Origin: JBOHPP01 sp050731755
Lineage (GTDB): Bacteria; Methylomirabilota; Methylomirabilia; Rokubacteriales; CSP1-6
Assembly (NCBI GenBank): GCA_050731755.1
Contig: JBOHPP010000119.1
Span: forward strand, 1 to 32,859
Length of the DNA: 32,859 nucleotides
Reading direction: 5' to 3'
Position numbers and translations under genes: made by a program. The notes beneath the pieces are model-generated. The model did no database searches, was not told the DNA's origin, and worked only from the letters and a program-made list of their open reading frames with translations. Positions 8,321 to 15,506 of the stretch are shown here, piece after piece; within the stretch, counting starts at the first letter, position 1, and each line of letters begins with the position of its first letter.

Positions 8321-9121
8321 CTAGCGCCCGCGACCGCCCGGCGGCGGCGTCCGGTCCACCGGGGCGATCTCCGCCATGTCGGACTCGAGCTGCAGCGTGT
8401 CGGCGATCTTGGTGTACGAGGAGAACATCTGGGTCACGCCGACGACTTCCATCACGCCGCGGTCGGTCACGCCCAGCCGGAGCAGCTCGCCCAGGTGAAA
8501 GGCGGTGCCGAAGGCCGAGCGGGAGGTCAGCGAGACGGCGAAGGCCAGCGCTTCCTTGAGCCGGCGGCTGAGGCGGTTGTCCGTGAAGGCGCGTCGCGTC
8601 GCCGCCCAGACCTCGGCGGCGTACTTCGCGTCGCGGGCCAGCACGCGGAAGGGCAGCGGAACTTCCTCAGCGCCGTAGAACTCGCGGATGTCGGCGTAGA
8701 GCGCGGCCAGTTCTTCGCCACGCTCGTCGGCGGGGGTGAGCAGCGTCCCCAGCCCGTCGGCCACCACGTTGACCGCGTTGGTGATGCCCACCACGAAGGC
8801 GGCCTCGTACCACAGCGCGTCCTCGGCCATCCCCTGCAGCTTCCCGGCCGCAGTGTGGGCCTCCACTCAGTACTTGCAGGCGTTCACCCCGCTCACGACG
8901 GCGGCGATCATTTCCTTTTCGGCCCGGGTGAACTCGCCCGGCGCGGCGGCCCGGCGCATGGCCCGGCCGTGGGGGCCGCCGAACTCCGGGTCCCAGGCCA
9001 TCACCCGGCTCATGGCCGGCGGCTGCTTGAACTCGTAGCCGAACCACTGCTTGCTCAGCTCGAACAGCCGCTGCGCGGCCTCGGGATACTCGGCGGCGTC
9101 TCGCACTCGCACGGTCGGCAT
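8321..9121 (-). CDS. Probable selenoprotein: AhpD/carboxymuconolactone decarboxylase-like, CxxU
   Basis: A gene caller would see two ORFs (9121-8867 and 8866-8321), but they lie in one frame and are separated only by a TGA at 8869-8867. Read through, the protein is 266 residues. At the junction it reads VNACKY-U-VEAHTAAG, exactly the AhpD-family active site CxxCxxxH with Sec85 in place of the second Cys (Cys82, Sec85, His89). The family acts as thiol peroxidase or gamma-carboxymuconolactone decarboxylase-like redox enzymes. The C-terminal half looks like a second, degenerate AhpD repeat (SLTSRSAFGTAFHLGELLRLG, cysteines lost). The ATG follows GGGAGGATC, 13 bases after the M20 gene. A SECIS-like hairpin follows the UGA. 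The alternative is an inactivating stop mutation. Against that, the stop falls exactly on the catalytic Cys codon and the downstream frame is intact. Confidence 0.8.
8831..8859 (-). promoter_or_regulatory. SECIS-like hairpin after the UGA of the AhpD-like gene
   Basis: Counting from the base after the UGA, positions 14-20 (CTGCGGC) pair with 27-33 (GCTGCAG) as seven pairs including one G-U. They enclose the six-base loop CGGGAA. An outer CCC (8-10) pairs with GGG (34-36) across an ACA bulge. A loop starting 21 bases after the UGA is within the range known for bacterial SECIS elements read by SelB. The fold was done by hand. Confidence 0.6.
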
Positions 9122-9134
9122 CGCTGATCCTCCC

Positions 9135-10463
9135 TCAGCCCTCGTACACCTCGCGGCAACCCACGCCGCGCTGGAAGGCGATGTACTGGTCCCGCGTCAT
9201 CGCCGGGCGGGTGGCGGCCTGCACCTCGCGGGCCCCGGCGGCGTCGCCCCCCAGGAGGTCCACCACCATGGCGGCGAGCATCTTGGCCGGCGCCACGTAG
9301 GCCAGCGGCTTGTCCACGATCGCGTAGTCCGGACCATGGCCGGTCCCCCGGGCGCCGCCCATGTAGGGATGGAGCACCGGGATCACGTGCGAGAGATCGC
9401 CCATGTCGGTCGAGCCCGTCCGGTGGCCGACCTCGCGGTAGTCGGCCGCGCCGACCAGGCCCACCGCATTCGCCTTGAAGTAGCGCGCCATGGTGGCGTC
9501 GCTCCGGAGCGGCAGGTAGCCGGCCAGCGTCTCGATCTCCACGCGAGCCCCCAGCGCCAGCGCTCCCGCGCGGAGGGCACGGTCCACCTTGGCGTTGGCG
9601 TCGCGAATCCCCTCCAGCGTCCGTCCCCGTACATAGGTCTCGAGGCGGGCTTCGCCGGGAATCACCTTCACCTGGGAGCCGCCGTGCGTGAGAACCGGAT
9701 GCACGCGGATCGTGTCCTCGTCCCTGAACGTCTCCCGGAGCGCGTTGATGCCGGCCAGCGCGATCTGAGCGGCATAGAGCGCGTTGATGCCCCGATCCGG
9801 CGCGCCGCCGGCGTGGGCCGCCCGGCCCACGAAGCGTGCCGTCTTGCCGAAGCGGCCGTTGTTGCTGGCCGGCAGGCAGGCACGCCCGTCCTCGGGCCGG
9901 GGCGTCGTGTGAATCATCATGGCCAGGTCCACGTCGTCGAAGTGACCGAGCCGGAGCAGCTCGCACTTGCCGCCCAGGAACTCGAGCCGCCCGGCGTCGC
10001 GCTGACGGAGCCGCCACGCGAGGTCGCCGCCCTCTTCGGCGGGCACGGCGAACAGCACGATGCGCCCGGCCAGATGCGCCATGGCGCCGGTGGCCACGAG
10101 CCCCATGGCGCAGCCGAGCAGCCCCGCCACCTGCGCGTTGTGGCCGCAGGCGTGCACGGCGCCGGTCTCCGGGTCGGCCTCCGGATGGCCCGCCACGGCG
10201 AGGGCGTCCAGCTCGCCAATCAGCGCAAAGGTCGGCCTCGGGCCGCGGCGCCCCGACAGCTCGGTGCGGACGCCCGTCATCGCCAGCCCGGTCTTGGGCT
10301 TGAGCCCCAGCGACGCCAGGGTCTCTTCGACCAGGCCCGCCGTTTTCACTTCCTTGAAGCCCAGCTCGGGATGGCGGCGGATCCGCTCGCCCAGACCGAT
10401 GATGGTCTCGGCCCGGGCGTCGATCGCGGCGTAGAGGCGCTGCTTCAGTTCGTCCCTGGTCAC
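9135..10463 (-). CDS. M20 family amidohydrolase (AbgB-like)
   Basis: A 442-residue zinc metallohydrolase of the M20 amidase/peptidase group. Visible metal and catalytic motifs are GELDAL (Asp86), HACGHN (His104, His108) and PAEEGG (Glu143-Glu144). The dimerisation-domain segment FVGRAAHAGGAPDRGINAL and the C-terminal GSTDMGDLSHVIPVLHPYMGG are also present. HACGHN rather than HACGHD is what I recall for the AbgB (aminobenzoyl-glutamate utilisation) branch, so it probably cleaves an N-acyl or amide bond of a small substrate. The frame continues upstream to 11078, but that is a shadow of the enoyl-CoA hydratase gene. The GTG at 10463 lies two bases after that gene's stop. It is a member of the 11.3-6.5 kb operon with the peptide-type permeases, which suggests uptake and hydrolysis of an amide. 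Confidence 0.88.
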   Translation of the reverse strand: MTRDELKQRLYAAIDARAETIIGLGERIRRHPELGFKEVKTAGLVEETLASLGLKPKTGLAMTGVRTELSGRRGPRPTFALIGELDALAVAGHPEADPETGAVHACGHNAQVAGLLGCAMGLVATGAMAHLAGRIVLFAVPAEEGGDLAWRLRQRDAGRLEFLGGKCELLRLGHFDDVDLAMMIHTTPRPEDGRACLPASNNGRFGKTARFVGRAAHAGGAPDRGINALYAAQIALAGINALRETFRDEDTIRVHPVLTHGGSQVKVIPGEARLETYVRGRTLEGIRDANAKVDRALRAGALALGARVEIETLAGYLPLRSDATMARYFKANAVGLVGAADYREVGHRTGSTDMGDLSHVIPVLHPYMGGARGTGHGPDYAIVDKPLAYVAPAKMLAAMVVDLLGGDAAGAREVQAATRPAMTRDQYIAFQRGVGCREVYEG

Positions 10464-10465
10464 GC

Positions 10466-11257
10466 TCAGCGGCCCCGGAACACCGGCTCCCGCTTCTCCA
10501 CGAAGGCCTTGGTCGCCTCGCGATGGTCTTCGGTCATGCCGCAGCGCGTGTGATGCCAGGCCTCGAGGTCGAGCAGCTCCTTCAGTGTGCCGCGCTCGGC
10601 CGCGTTGAAGTTGCGTTTCATGTAGCCCAGGGCGACGCGGGCGCCACGGGCCAGGCGCGCCGCCAGCGCCATCGTCTCCTCCTCGAGCCGGGCGTCGGGG
10701 ACGACGCGGTTCGCCAGGCCGAGCCGGTGGGCCTCGGCGGCGTCGACGATGTCGGCCGTGAAGTAGAGCTCGCGGGCCTTGGCGGTGCCGACGAGCTGGC
10801 TGAGGTAGTAGGAGCCGCCGAAGTCCCCGGAGTAGCCGACGCGCGCGAAGGCGGTGGCGAAGCGGGCCGTGTCCCCGGCGATCCTCAGATCGCAGGCCAG
10901 GGCCAGGCTGAGGCCGGCTCCCGCCGCGGCCCCCCGCACCATTGCGATGGTCGGCTTGGGCATTTCGTGCAGCCAGCGGGAGACCTCCATTCGGCTCCGC
11001 AGGGCCTGGGCCTTCTCCTCCATCGTCCCGGTGAACTCCCGGCCCTCGGCCATGGCCTTGACGTCGCCGCCCGCGCAAAAGGCCCGACCGGCCCCGGCCA
11101 GGACGACCGCCCCGACCTCCGCGCTCTCGGCCAGGCGCGGCAGTGTCTCGAGCAGGTCCTGCAGCATGGGTCCGCTCAGGGCGTTGAGCCGGTCGGGGCG
11201 ATTCATGGTGAGTACGGCGACACCGTCTTTGACGACTTCGAGCAGGTCTGCGCTCAT
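10466..11257 (-). CDS. Enoyl-CoA hydratase/isomerase family protein
   Basis: A 263-residue crotonase. The oxyanion-hole segments are visible as GRAFCAGGDVKAM (about 59-71) and VRGAAAGAGLSLALACDLRIA. The second catalytic region reads FARVGYSGDFGGSYYLSQLVG, and the C-terminal helix FVEKREPVFRGR. It would hydrate or isomerise an enoyl-CoA in the degradation of a fatty or aromatic acid. The ATG follows a strong GGAGGG ribosome site. First gene of the operon that continues into M20 amidohydrolase, AhpD-like selenoprotein and DppBC. Exact substrate cannot be read from the sequence. Confidence 0.9.
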   Translation of the reverse strand: MSADLLEVVKDGVAVLTMNRPDRLNALSGPMLQDLLETLPRLAESAEVGAVVLAGAGRAFCAGGDVKAMAEGREFTGTMEEKAQALRSRMEVSRWLHEMPKPTIAMVRGAAAGAGLSLALACDLRIAGDTARFATAFARVGYSGDFGGSYYLSQLVGTAKARELYFTADIVDAAEAHRLGLANRVVPDARLEEETMALAARLARGARVALGYMKRNFNAAERGTLKELLDLEAWHHTRCGMTEDHREATKAFVEKREPVFRGR

Positions 11258-11318
11258 GGCGGCCCTCCGGAATCTCCCTTAGGTCGGGCGCCTATCATAC
11301 CGCTTAGAATAGGTTGTC
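11258..11318. promoter_or_regulatory. Divergent promoter region
   Basis: Sixty-one bases separate the crotonase operon (minus) from the membrane protein (plus). On the minus strand TATGAT is a good -10 box. On the plus strand TAGAAT (11305-11310) lies only 8 bases before the ATG at 11319, so that message may be almost leaderless. No strong -35 boxes are seen. Confidence 0.4.
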
Positions 11319-11762
11319 ATGCTCCGGCGGGTCGCGTGGCTGATCGTCCTGCTCGGCCTCGTGAGCCTCGGCTGGTACTTTGAGCTCTTCGATCTGCTCT
11401 ACGCCGGGATCGTCCGGCTGGCGAACCAGCCCGAGACTGCTGATGCGTTCGACGATCCGGGCGGCGGGCGCGTCGACGCGCTGCTCATGCTGGTGTCGTT
11501 CTTCTTGCTGACGCCGGTCGTTCTGGGCGCGGTCCTGTTCGTGCTCGTCGCCGTGATGATCGTCTTCCTGCTGCTCACCGAGCCGCTGCTGCGAACTCTG
11601 AGCTTGCCGCCCTGGGTGTGCGTGACCGCGGTGCTGGTGGGAGCGGCGTGCGCCGCGTACGTGGCGCGCGCGATGTGGGTGCCGCAGTTCGTCTACGTGC
11701 TCGGCCTCGCCGCCAAAGCCGGCCTGGTGTACTTCTCCAGCACTCCGTCCGTCCCCCGCTGA
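11319..11762 (+). CDS. Small membrane protein of unknown function
   Basis: A 147-residue protein with about four hydrophobic segments: RVAWLIVLLGLVSLGWYF at the N-terminus, ALLMLVSFFLLTPVVLGAVLFVLVAVMIVFLLL as one long or two tandem helices, and WVCVTAVLVGAACAAYVARAM. No family recognised. There is no Shine-Dalgarno site, but a TAGAAT -10 box lies 8 bases upstream of the ATG, which would suit a leaderless message. It ends 54 bases before the inverted-repeat element. Confidence 0.6.
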   Translation: MLRRVAWLIVLLGLVSLGWYFELFDLLYAGIVRLANQPETADAFDDPGGGRVDALLMLVSFFLLTPVVLGAVLFVLVAVMIVFLLLTEPLLRTLSLPPWVCVTAVLVGAACAAYVARAMWVPQFVYVLGLAAKAGLVYFSSTPSVPR

Positions 11763-11816
11763 TGCCCCGCAGGCCGAACCCGGCGGGGCGTGTCCTGCGT
11801 CGGCGCGTGGTGGGAT

Positions 11817-11971
11817 GGCTCGCGGCAGTCGCGGGACCCGCGGGGTCCGCCGACCCGTTCGCGCCGACTGTGACGACGCGACTCGCGGGTGTGTGGATCG
11901 CCGCTGACGGAGGCAGTGTGTCTGACGGCGTGGTCGCCGGACCCGGCGGGTCCCGCGACTGCCGCGAGCCA
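11817..11971. repeat. Element bounded by 34-bp inverted repeats (MITE-like or large terminator)
   Basis: The left arm 11817-11850 and the reverse complement of the right arm 11938-11971 agree at 33 of 34 positions, with 87 bases between them. Each arm also contains a small hairpin of GGACCC pairing with GGGTCC. The right arm ends two bases before the stop codon of the Pal-like gene, and the left arm lies after the stop of the converging membrane gene. It contains no credible ORF. Near-identity of the arms suggests either a recent non-autonomous mobile element or a selected long hairpin between converging genes. Confidence 0.7.
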
Positions 11972-11973
11972 GG

Positions 11974-12999
11974 CTACTTCGTTCTGACCAGGAAGTCGGC
12001 CCGCCGGTTCTGCTTCCAGCAGTCCTCGGTCCTGTCGGTGCAGAGCGGCCGCTCTTCGCCGTAGCTCACGGAGTTGATCCGGTCGGCCTCGACGCCCTGG
12101 GCCACCAGGTAGTCGCGCACGGCCTTGGCCCGCCGCTCGCCGAGCACGAGGTTGTATTCGTTCGTCCCCCGCTCGTCGGCGTGACCTTCGACGAGCAGCA
12201 GGAGGTCGTTGCTCTTGAGCCACCGGACGTTCTCGTCCAGCGCGGCGGTCTGCGCGGGGCCGATGTCGGATTTGTCGAAGTCGAAGTAGACCGACTTCAG
12301 CTCCGAGATCGCGGTGTACTCCTTGGGCACGGGGCGTCCCGACGGCTCCGGCTGCGCGGCTGAGGGCGGCGGTGCAGCCGCCACCGCGGGCGGGGTCGCC
12401 GGCTCGGGCGCGGGCGCCGGAGGCGCCGAGGGCGTCGGCTCGGTGGTGGCGGGCGGCGGAGCAGCCGCGACCGGAGGCGGCGGAGGCGGCGCTACCGGTG
12501 CGGGGGCGGGCGCCGGGGACGGAGGCGACGGCACAACGGCTTGCGGCGCCTGCGGCACCGGAGGCCTCTGCCGCGTGAGGAGGATCCGTACCGGCGGTTC
12601 GGCGTCCCGTACCGAGCCGACCATCTGATCACCCACCACCTTGAAGTCCGCGAGCAGGAGCCCGATTCCCAGCTCGTGCCGCATGGTGACCTCGGTCCCG
12701 GACACCTCGAAGACCACGCGCGTACCGCTCATGCCGGCGCTCCGAACCGCCACCGGCACGCCCTCGGCGGCGGCGGTGCCGTCGAGGGTCAGGCGCCCGC
12801 GCCCGCCTTGGCCCCGCTGGTCGAACTCCGCGAACGCCATTTGCTCGCGGGGGATCCCACTGATCCCGTGGCCGCGCCACGTTCCGTTCCAACGGCCGGA
12901 GATGTCGACAGACGGGGGATCGGGGGAGAAGAAGCCGCCGGTCGCGCAGCCGGTGACCGTGAACGCCAATCCGGCCACCAGAAGTCCGAGTCGTCGCAT
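11974..12999 (-). CDS. Pal-like OmpA-domain lipoprotein
   Basis: A 341-residue outer-membrane lipoprotein that would tether the envelope to peptidoglycan. The signal peptide MRRLGLLVAGLAFTVTGC ends in a lipobox with Cys18. A beta-rich middle domain follows (about 30-150: ISGRWNGTWRG, FDQRGQGGRGRLTLDG). Next comes a long Pro/Ala linker (about 155-230), and finally an OmpA-C/Pal domain (VYFDFDKSDIGPAQ, LLLLVEGHADERGTNEYNLVLGERRAKAVRDYL). The ATG at 12999 has AGGAGG upstream; the longer frame to 13047 has no such site. Pal normally sits with tolB and ybgF, which are not here. The extra lipocalin/OMP-like middle domain makes it larger than classical Pal (about 170 residues). Confidence 0.88.
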   Translation of the reverse strand: MRRLGLLVAGLAFTVTGCATGGFFSPDPPSVDISGRWNGTWRGHGISGIPREQMAFAEFDQRGQGGRGRLTLDGTAAAEGVPVAVRSAGMSGTRVVFEVSGTEVTMRHELGIGLLLADFKVVGDQMVGSVRDAEPPVRILLTRQRPPVPQAPQAVVPSPPSPAPAPAPVAPPPPPPVAAAPPPATTEPTPSAPPAPAPEPATPPAVAAAPPPSAAQPEPSGRPVPKEYTAISELKSVYFDFDKSDIGPAQTAALDENVRWLKSNDLLLLVEGHADERGTNEYNLVLGERRAKAVRDYLVAQGVEADRINSVSYGEERPLCTDRTEDCWKQNRRADFLVRTK

Positions 13000-13049
13000 G
13001 AGAGTGCCCCCTCCTTCCGGGCGGCTGCCTCGCTGAAATCGGTGCACCT

Positions 13050-13058
13050 TCTATAGCA
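13050..13058 (-). promoter_or_regulatory. Extended -10 promoter of the Pal-like gene
   Basis: On the minus strand this reads TGCTATAGA, an extended -10 (TGn + TATAGA), about 50 bases upstream of the ATG at 12999. It sits in the only AT-richer patch of the 200-base gap 13000-13199. The rest of that gap shows no gene. Confidence 0.45.
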
Positions 13059-13199
13059 ACAGACGTGCGGCTAAATCCGTGAGCCTTTTGTTCGTTCGCG
13101 GTGCCCGCCCGTGAGGGCGTGGGAGCCTGGGAGGGGCTACCCGGCCATTCGAGACAACCCGGCACCGGCCGTTGGCCTCCCGGGGCCAGGTGGCGCGGG

Positions 13200-13907
13200 T
13201 CATGTGGCGAGGTCGCGCAGCTCGTCGAGGACGTGAATGATACGATCGGGCTGGACACTGCTCCCCAGCGGCAGGCCGCCGCGGGCGCGGTCGATCCACA
13301 CCGCGCTGAGCCCGACCCGCTGGGCGCCGTCCACGTCCCAGGTGAGGTGGTCGCCCACCATCCAGGCGCCTCTGGCGTCGGCGCCAAGCGCCCCCAGCGC
13401 ATGGCGGAAGACGCGCGCGTCGGGCTTGCCGCAGCCGAACTCACCCTCGATCACCATCACGTCGAAAAATCGGGCCAGGCCGTGGCGCGCGATCTTGTCC
13501 CGCTGCAGGCGGGCATCGCCATTGGTGACGAGCCCGAGCCGCACCGCGCGCTCACGCAGCCATTCGAGCGTGGCCAGGGCGTCCGGGAACAGGCGCTCGG
13601 CGGCGCAGCGGCGGGCGGCGAAGTCCTCGGCGATCCGGCGGCCCAGGCCATCGGCGTTGACGCCCAATCGGTCCAGCCCCAGCGCGGCGATCTTGGCCCA
13701 GGCCCGGATCATGTCGGTGCGCTCCCGGCGATGGCGCTCGGGGTCGCTCCAGAACCATTGCCGGGCGGCCTCGATCGCCGCCCCGAGCGCGCCGGCGTCC
13801 ACGCCGGCGGGCGCGGCCACCGCTTCGCAGCTCCCCCGCCAGCAGGCGTCGGCGCCGCCGGAGTAGTCGAGCAGGGTGTCGTCGAGGTCCAGCAGGAGCG
13901 CCTTCAC
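13200..13907 (-). CDS. HAD-superfamily phosphatase
   Basis: A 235-residue haloacid-dehalogenase-fold hydrolase with all four motifs: LDLDDTLLDY (nucleophile Asp7 and Asp9), LVTNGD, GKPDARVF and MVGDHLTWDVDGAQ. A helical cap lies between motifs I and II. The GTG start at 13907 overlaps the stop of the TenA gene (GTGA), so the two are translationally coupled. HAD phosphatases paired or fused with TenA occur in thiamin salvage, for example the plant TH2 protein that dephosphorylates thiamin monophosphate. A thiamin or aminopyrimidine phosphate is therefore a reasonable guess. A YjjG-like nucleotidase is the alternative. Confidence 0.85.
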   Translation of the reverse strand: MKALLLDLDDTLLDYSGGADACWRGSCEAVAAPAGVDAGALGAAIEAARQWFWSDPERHRRERTDMIRAWAKIAALGLDRLGVNADGLGRRIAEDFAARRCAAERLFPDALATLEWLRERAVRLGLVTNGDARLQRDKIARHGLARFFDVMVIEGEFGCGKPDARVFRHALGALGADARGAWMVGDHLTWDVDGAQRVGLSAVWIDRARGGLPLGSSVQPDRIIHVLDELRDLAT

Positions 13908-14566
13908 AGCGGCCACGCCTCTCGCCGGTAACCCATCTCCCAGAACATCCACTCGTAGCGGCTCGTGGTGACGAAGTGGCGGGTCATGGCCTCGCGCTCG
14001 CCGGCCCCCAGTCCCGTGGCAACCTGATCGGTCGCCGCCAGCACCGCCCTGACGACCGAACCGAACTCCTCGGAGGCGTAGGTCCCGATCCAGCGGGCAA
14101 AGAGCGGGTCCCGCGAGCCCTGACGCTCGAGGTGTTTTCCCACCTCCCAGTAGATCCAGTAGCAGGGCAGCAGCGCGGCCATCGCCTCGGGCCAGGGAGC
14201 GGCATAGGCGACGGCGAGCAGGTACGACGTGTAGGCGAGGTTGGTCGGGGCCAGCGGCGTCGCCGCGACGGCGGCCGGCGTGAGCCCGAAGTCCTTGAAG
14301 AAGGACTCGTGGAGCGCCCGCTCCACCTCGAGCGCCCCGGCGGCGTGCCGGTTGAACATGACGATCCAGTCGTCCTCGGGCGCGCGGGCGGCGACCAGCG
14401 ACAACGCCCGGGCGAACTCACGCAGGTAGAGGGCATCCTGCACCGCATAGAACTGGAAGCTCTCGCGCGGCAGCGAGCCGTCCGTGAGCCCTCTCACGAA
14501 CGGGTGCCGCAGGATCGCCGCGTAGATCGGATCGATGGCCCGCCAGAGCTCGGTGGTGAACGCCAT
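13904..14566 (-). CDS. tenA: TenA, aminopyrimidine aminohydrolase (thiaminase II)
   Basis: A 220-residue protein, the normal size of TenA. In thiamin salvage it hydrolyses the aminomethyl-pyrimidine breakdown product of thiamin to HMP. The catalytic features are present: the Asp in YAVQDALYLREFARAL, the nucleophile Cys in LLPCYWIYWEVGKHL and the C-terminal Glu in YEWMFWEMGYRREAW. The ATG at 14566 follows GAGGCGAGG; the frame upstream to 15001 is a shadow of the SDR gene. It is coupled to the HAD phosphatase by a GTGA overlap. The promoter region is shared with the divergent SDR, and there is no room for a TPP riboswitch in the 49-base gap. Confidence 0.92.
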   Translation of the reverse strand: MAFTTELWRAIDPIYAAILRHPFVRGLTDGSLPRESFQFYAVQDALYLREFARALSLVAARAPEDDWIVMFNRHAAGALEVERALHESFFKDFGLTPAAVAATPLAPTNLAYTSYLLAVAYAAPWPEAMAALLPCYWIYWEVGKHLERQGSRDPLFARWIGTYASEEFGSVVRAVLAATDQVATGLGAGEREAMTRHFVTTSRYEWMFWEMGYRREAWPL

Positions 14567-14579
14567 GGCCTCGCCTCTC

Positions 14580-14589
14580 ATTGTATGAT
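14580..14589. promoter_or_regulatory. Overlapping divergent -10 boxes (tenA / SDR)
   Basis: ATTGTATGAT holds TATGAT (14584-14589) for the SDR on the plus strand. It also holds TACAAT, the complement of 14580-14585, for tenA on the minus strand. The two boxes overlap, so the promoters should exclude each other. Confidence 0.4.
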
Positions 14590-14615
14590 GCCGGTCACGC
14601 GGGAGGGACAGGGCC

Positions 14616-15386
14616 ATGCTGGAGCTCGGACTCGGCGGCAAGGTGGCGATCATCACCGGAGGCAGCGAGGGGCTGGGGCGGGCGTGCGGGGAACGGTTCG
14701 CGCGCGAGGGCGCGCGCGTGGCCATCTGCGCGCGTCGGAAGGACGTGCTCGAGCGCGCCGCCGAGGCGATTCGCAAAGCCACCGGCGCCGAGGTGCTGGC
14801 GCAACCGGCCGACGTCACCCAACTGGCCGACGTGGAGGCGTTCGTGGGCGCCGTGCTGGCGCGCTTCGGCGGCGTGGACGTGCTCGTCAACAACGCGGGC
14901 ACGTCGGCCGCCGCCCCGTTCGGCCAGGTGGACGACGCCACCTGGCAGCAGGACTTCGATCTGAAGCTGATGGCCGCCGTGCGCTTCTGCCGCTTGGTCA
15001 TCCCTCACATGCAACGGCGGGGCGGTGGGCGCATCATCAACGTGACCACCGTCGGCGGCAAGGCGCCGGCTCCGCGTAGCCTGCCCACATCGGTCACGCG
15101 CGCCGCCGGCATCAATCTCACCAAGTCGCTGGCCAGCGAGTACGCCGCCGATCGGATCCTCGTCAACACCGTCTGCCTCGGCCTGGTCAAGAGCGCCCAG
15201 TGGGAGCGCCGGGCCAAGGGCGACGTGGAGGCCTACTACAAGGACGTTGCCCGCCGCGTGCCCGTGGGACGGGTGGGCGAGACCGAAGAGTTCGCCGATC
15301 TCGTCGCCTTCCTGGCCTCCGAGCGCGCCGGTTACATCACCGGCACCGCCGTCAACTTCGACGGGGGGATGTCGGCGGTCGTTTAG
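14616..15386 (+). CDS. SDR-family protein with a substituted catalytic triad
   Basis: A 256-residue classical-length short-chain dehydrogenase with an intact Rossmann part: TGGSEGLG (14-21) and NNAG (92-95), C-terminus YITGTAVNFDGGMSAVV. The ATG follows GGGAGGGACAGGG. The active site is odd. Where most family members have Ser...YxxxK, this one reads NVTTVGGKAPAPRSLPTSVTRAAG, so Ser is Thr145, Tyr is Thr158 and Lys is Arg162. The rest of the sequence looks well conserved and not decayed. It may use a different chemistry, or bind nucleotide as a non-catalytic subunit. I believe related proteins with the same PTSVxRAAG segment exist, but that is from memory. Confidence 0.88.
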   Translation: MLELGLGGKVAIITGGSEGLGRACGERFAREGARVAICARRKDVLERAAEAIRKATGAEVLAQPADVTQLADVEAFVGAVLARFGGVDVLVNNAGTSAAAPFGQVDDATWQQDFDLKLMAAVRFCRLVIPHMQRRGGGRIINVTTVGGKAPAPRSLPTSVTRAAGINLTKSLASEYAADRILVNTVCLGLVKSAQWERRAKGDVEAYYKDVARRVPVGRVGETEEFADLVAFLASERAGYITGTAVNFDGGMSAVV

Positions 15387-15390
15387 TCGG

Positions 15391-15496
15391 AGGGGGCCTC
15401 GACGGCGGGGTTGTCGCACCCCGCGCGAATGGGGAGGTTGGGAGGGGGCGGCCGCTGCCCCCTCCAATTTCATGATTGCGCGGGCGCAGCCCGCGC
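15391..15496. repeat. Composite intergenic repeat, copy B
   Basis: Three modules follow each other between the converging SDR and kinase genes. AGGGGGCCTCGACGGC (15391-15406) is shared exactly with 24778-24793. A 50-base palindrome (15427-15476) is the partner of 6430-6479. A hairpin of GCGCGGGC (15478-15485) with GCCCGCGC (15489-15496) is shared, apart from its loop, with 24824-24842. The assembly of shared blocks in different combinations points to a dispersed mosaic repeat family of this genome, perhaps also working as terminator. Confidence 0.75.
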
Positions 15497-15506
15497 TTGA
15501 AAGCGG

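Noticed and set aside
8867..9121. Separate 84-residue gene ending in NACKY
   Set aside because: It stops in the middle of the AhpD active-site motif, and the next ORF continues in the same frame with the rest of the motif.
14567..14615. TPP riboswitch before tenA
   Set aside because: The gap is only 49 bases and holds promoters; no conserved THI-box sequence is seen.
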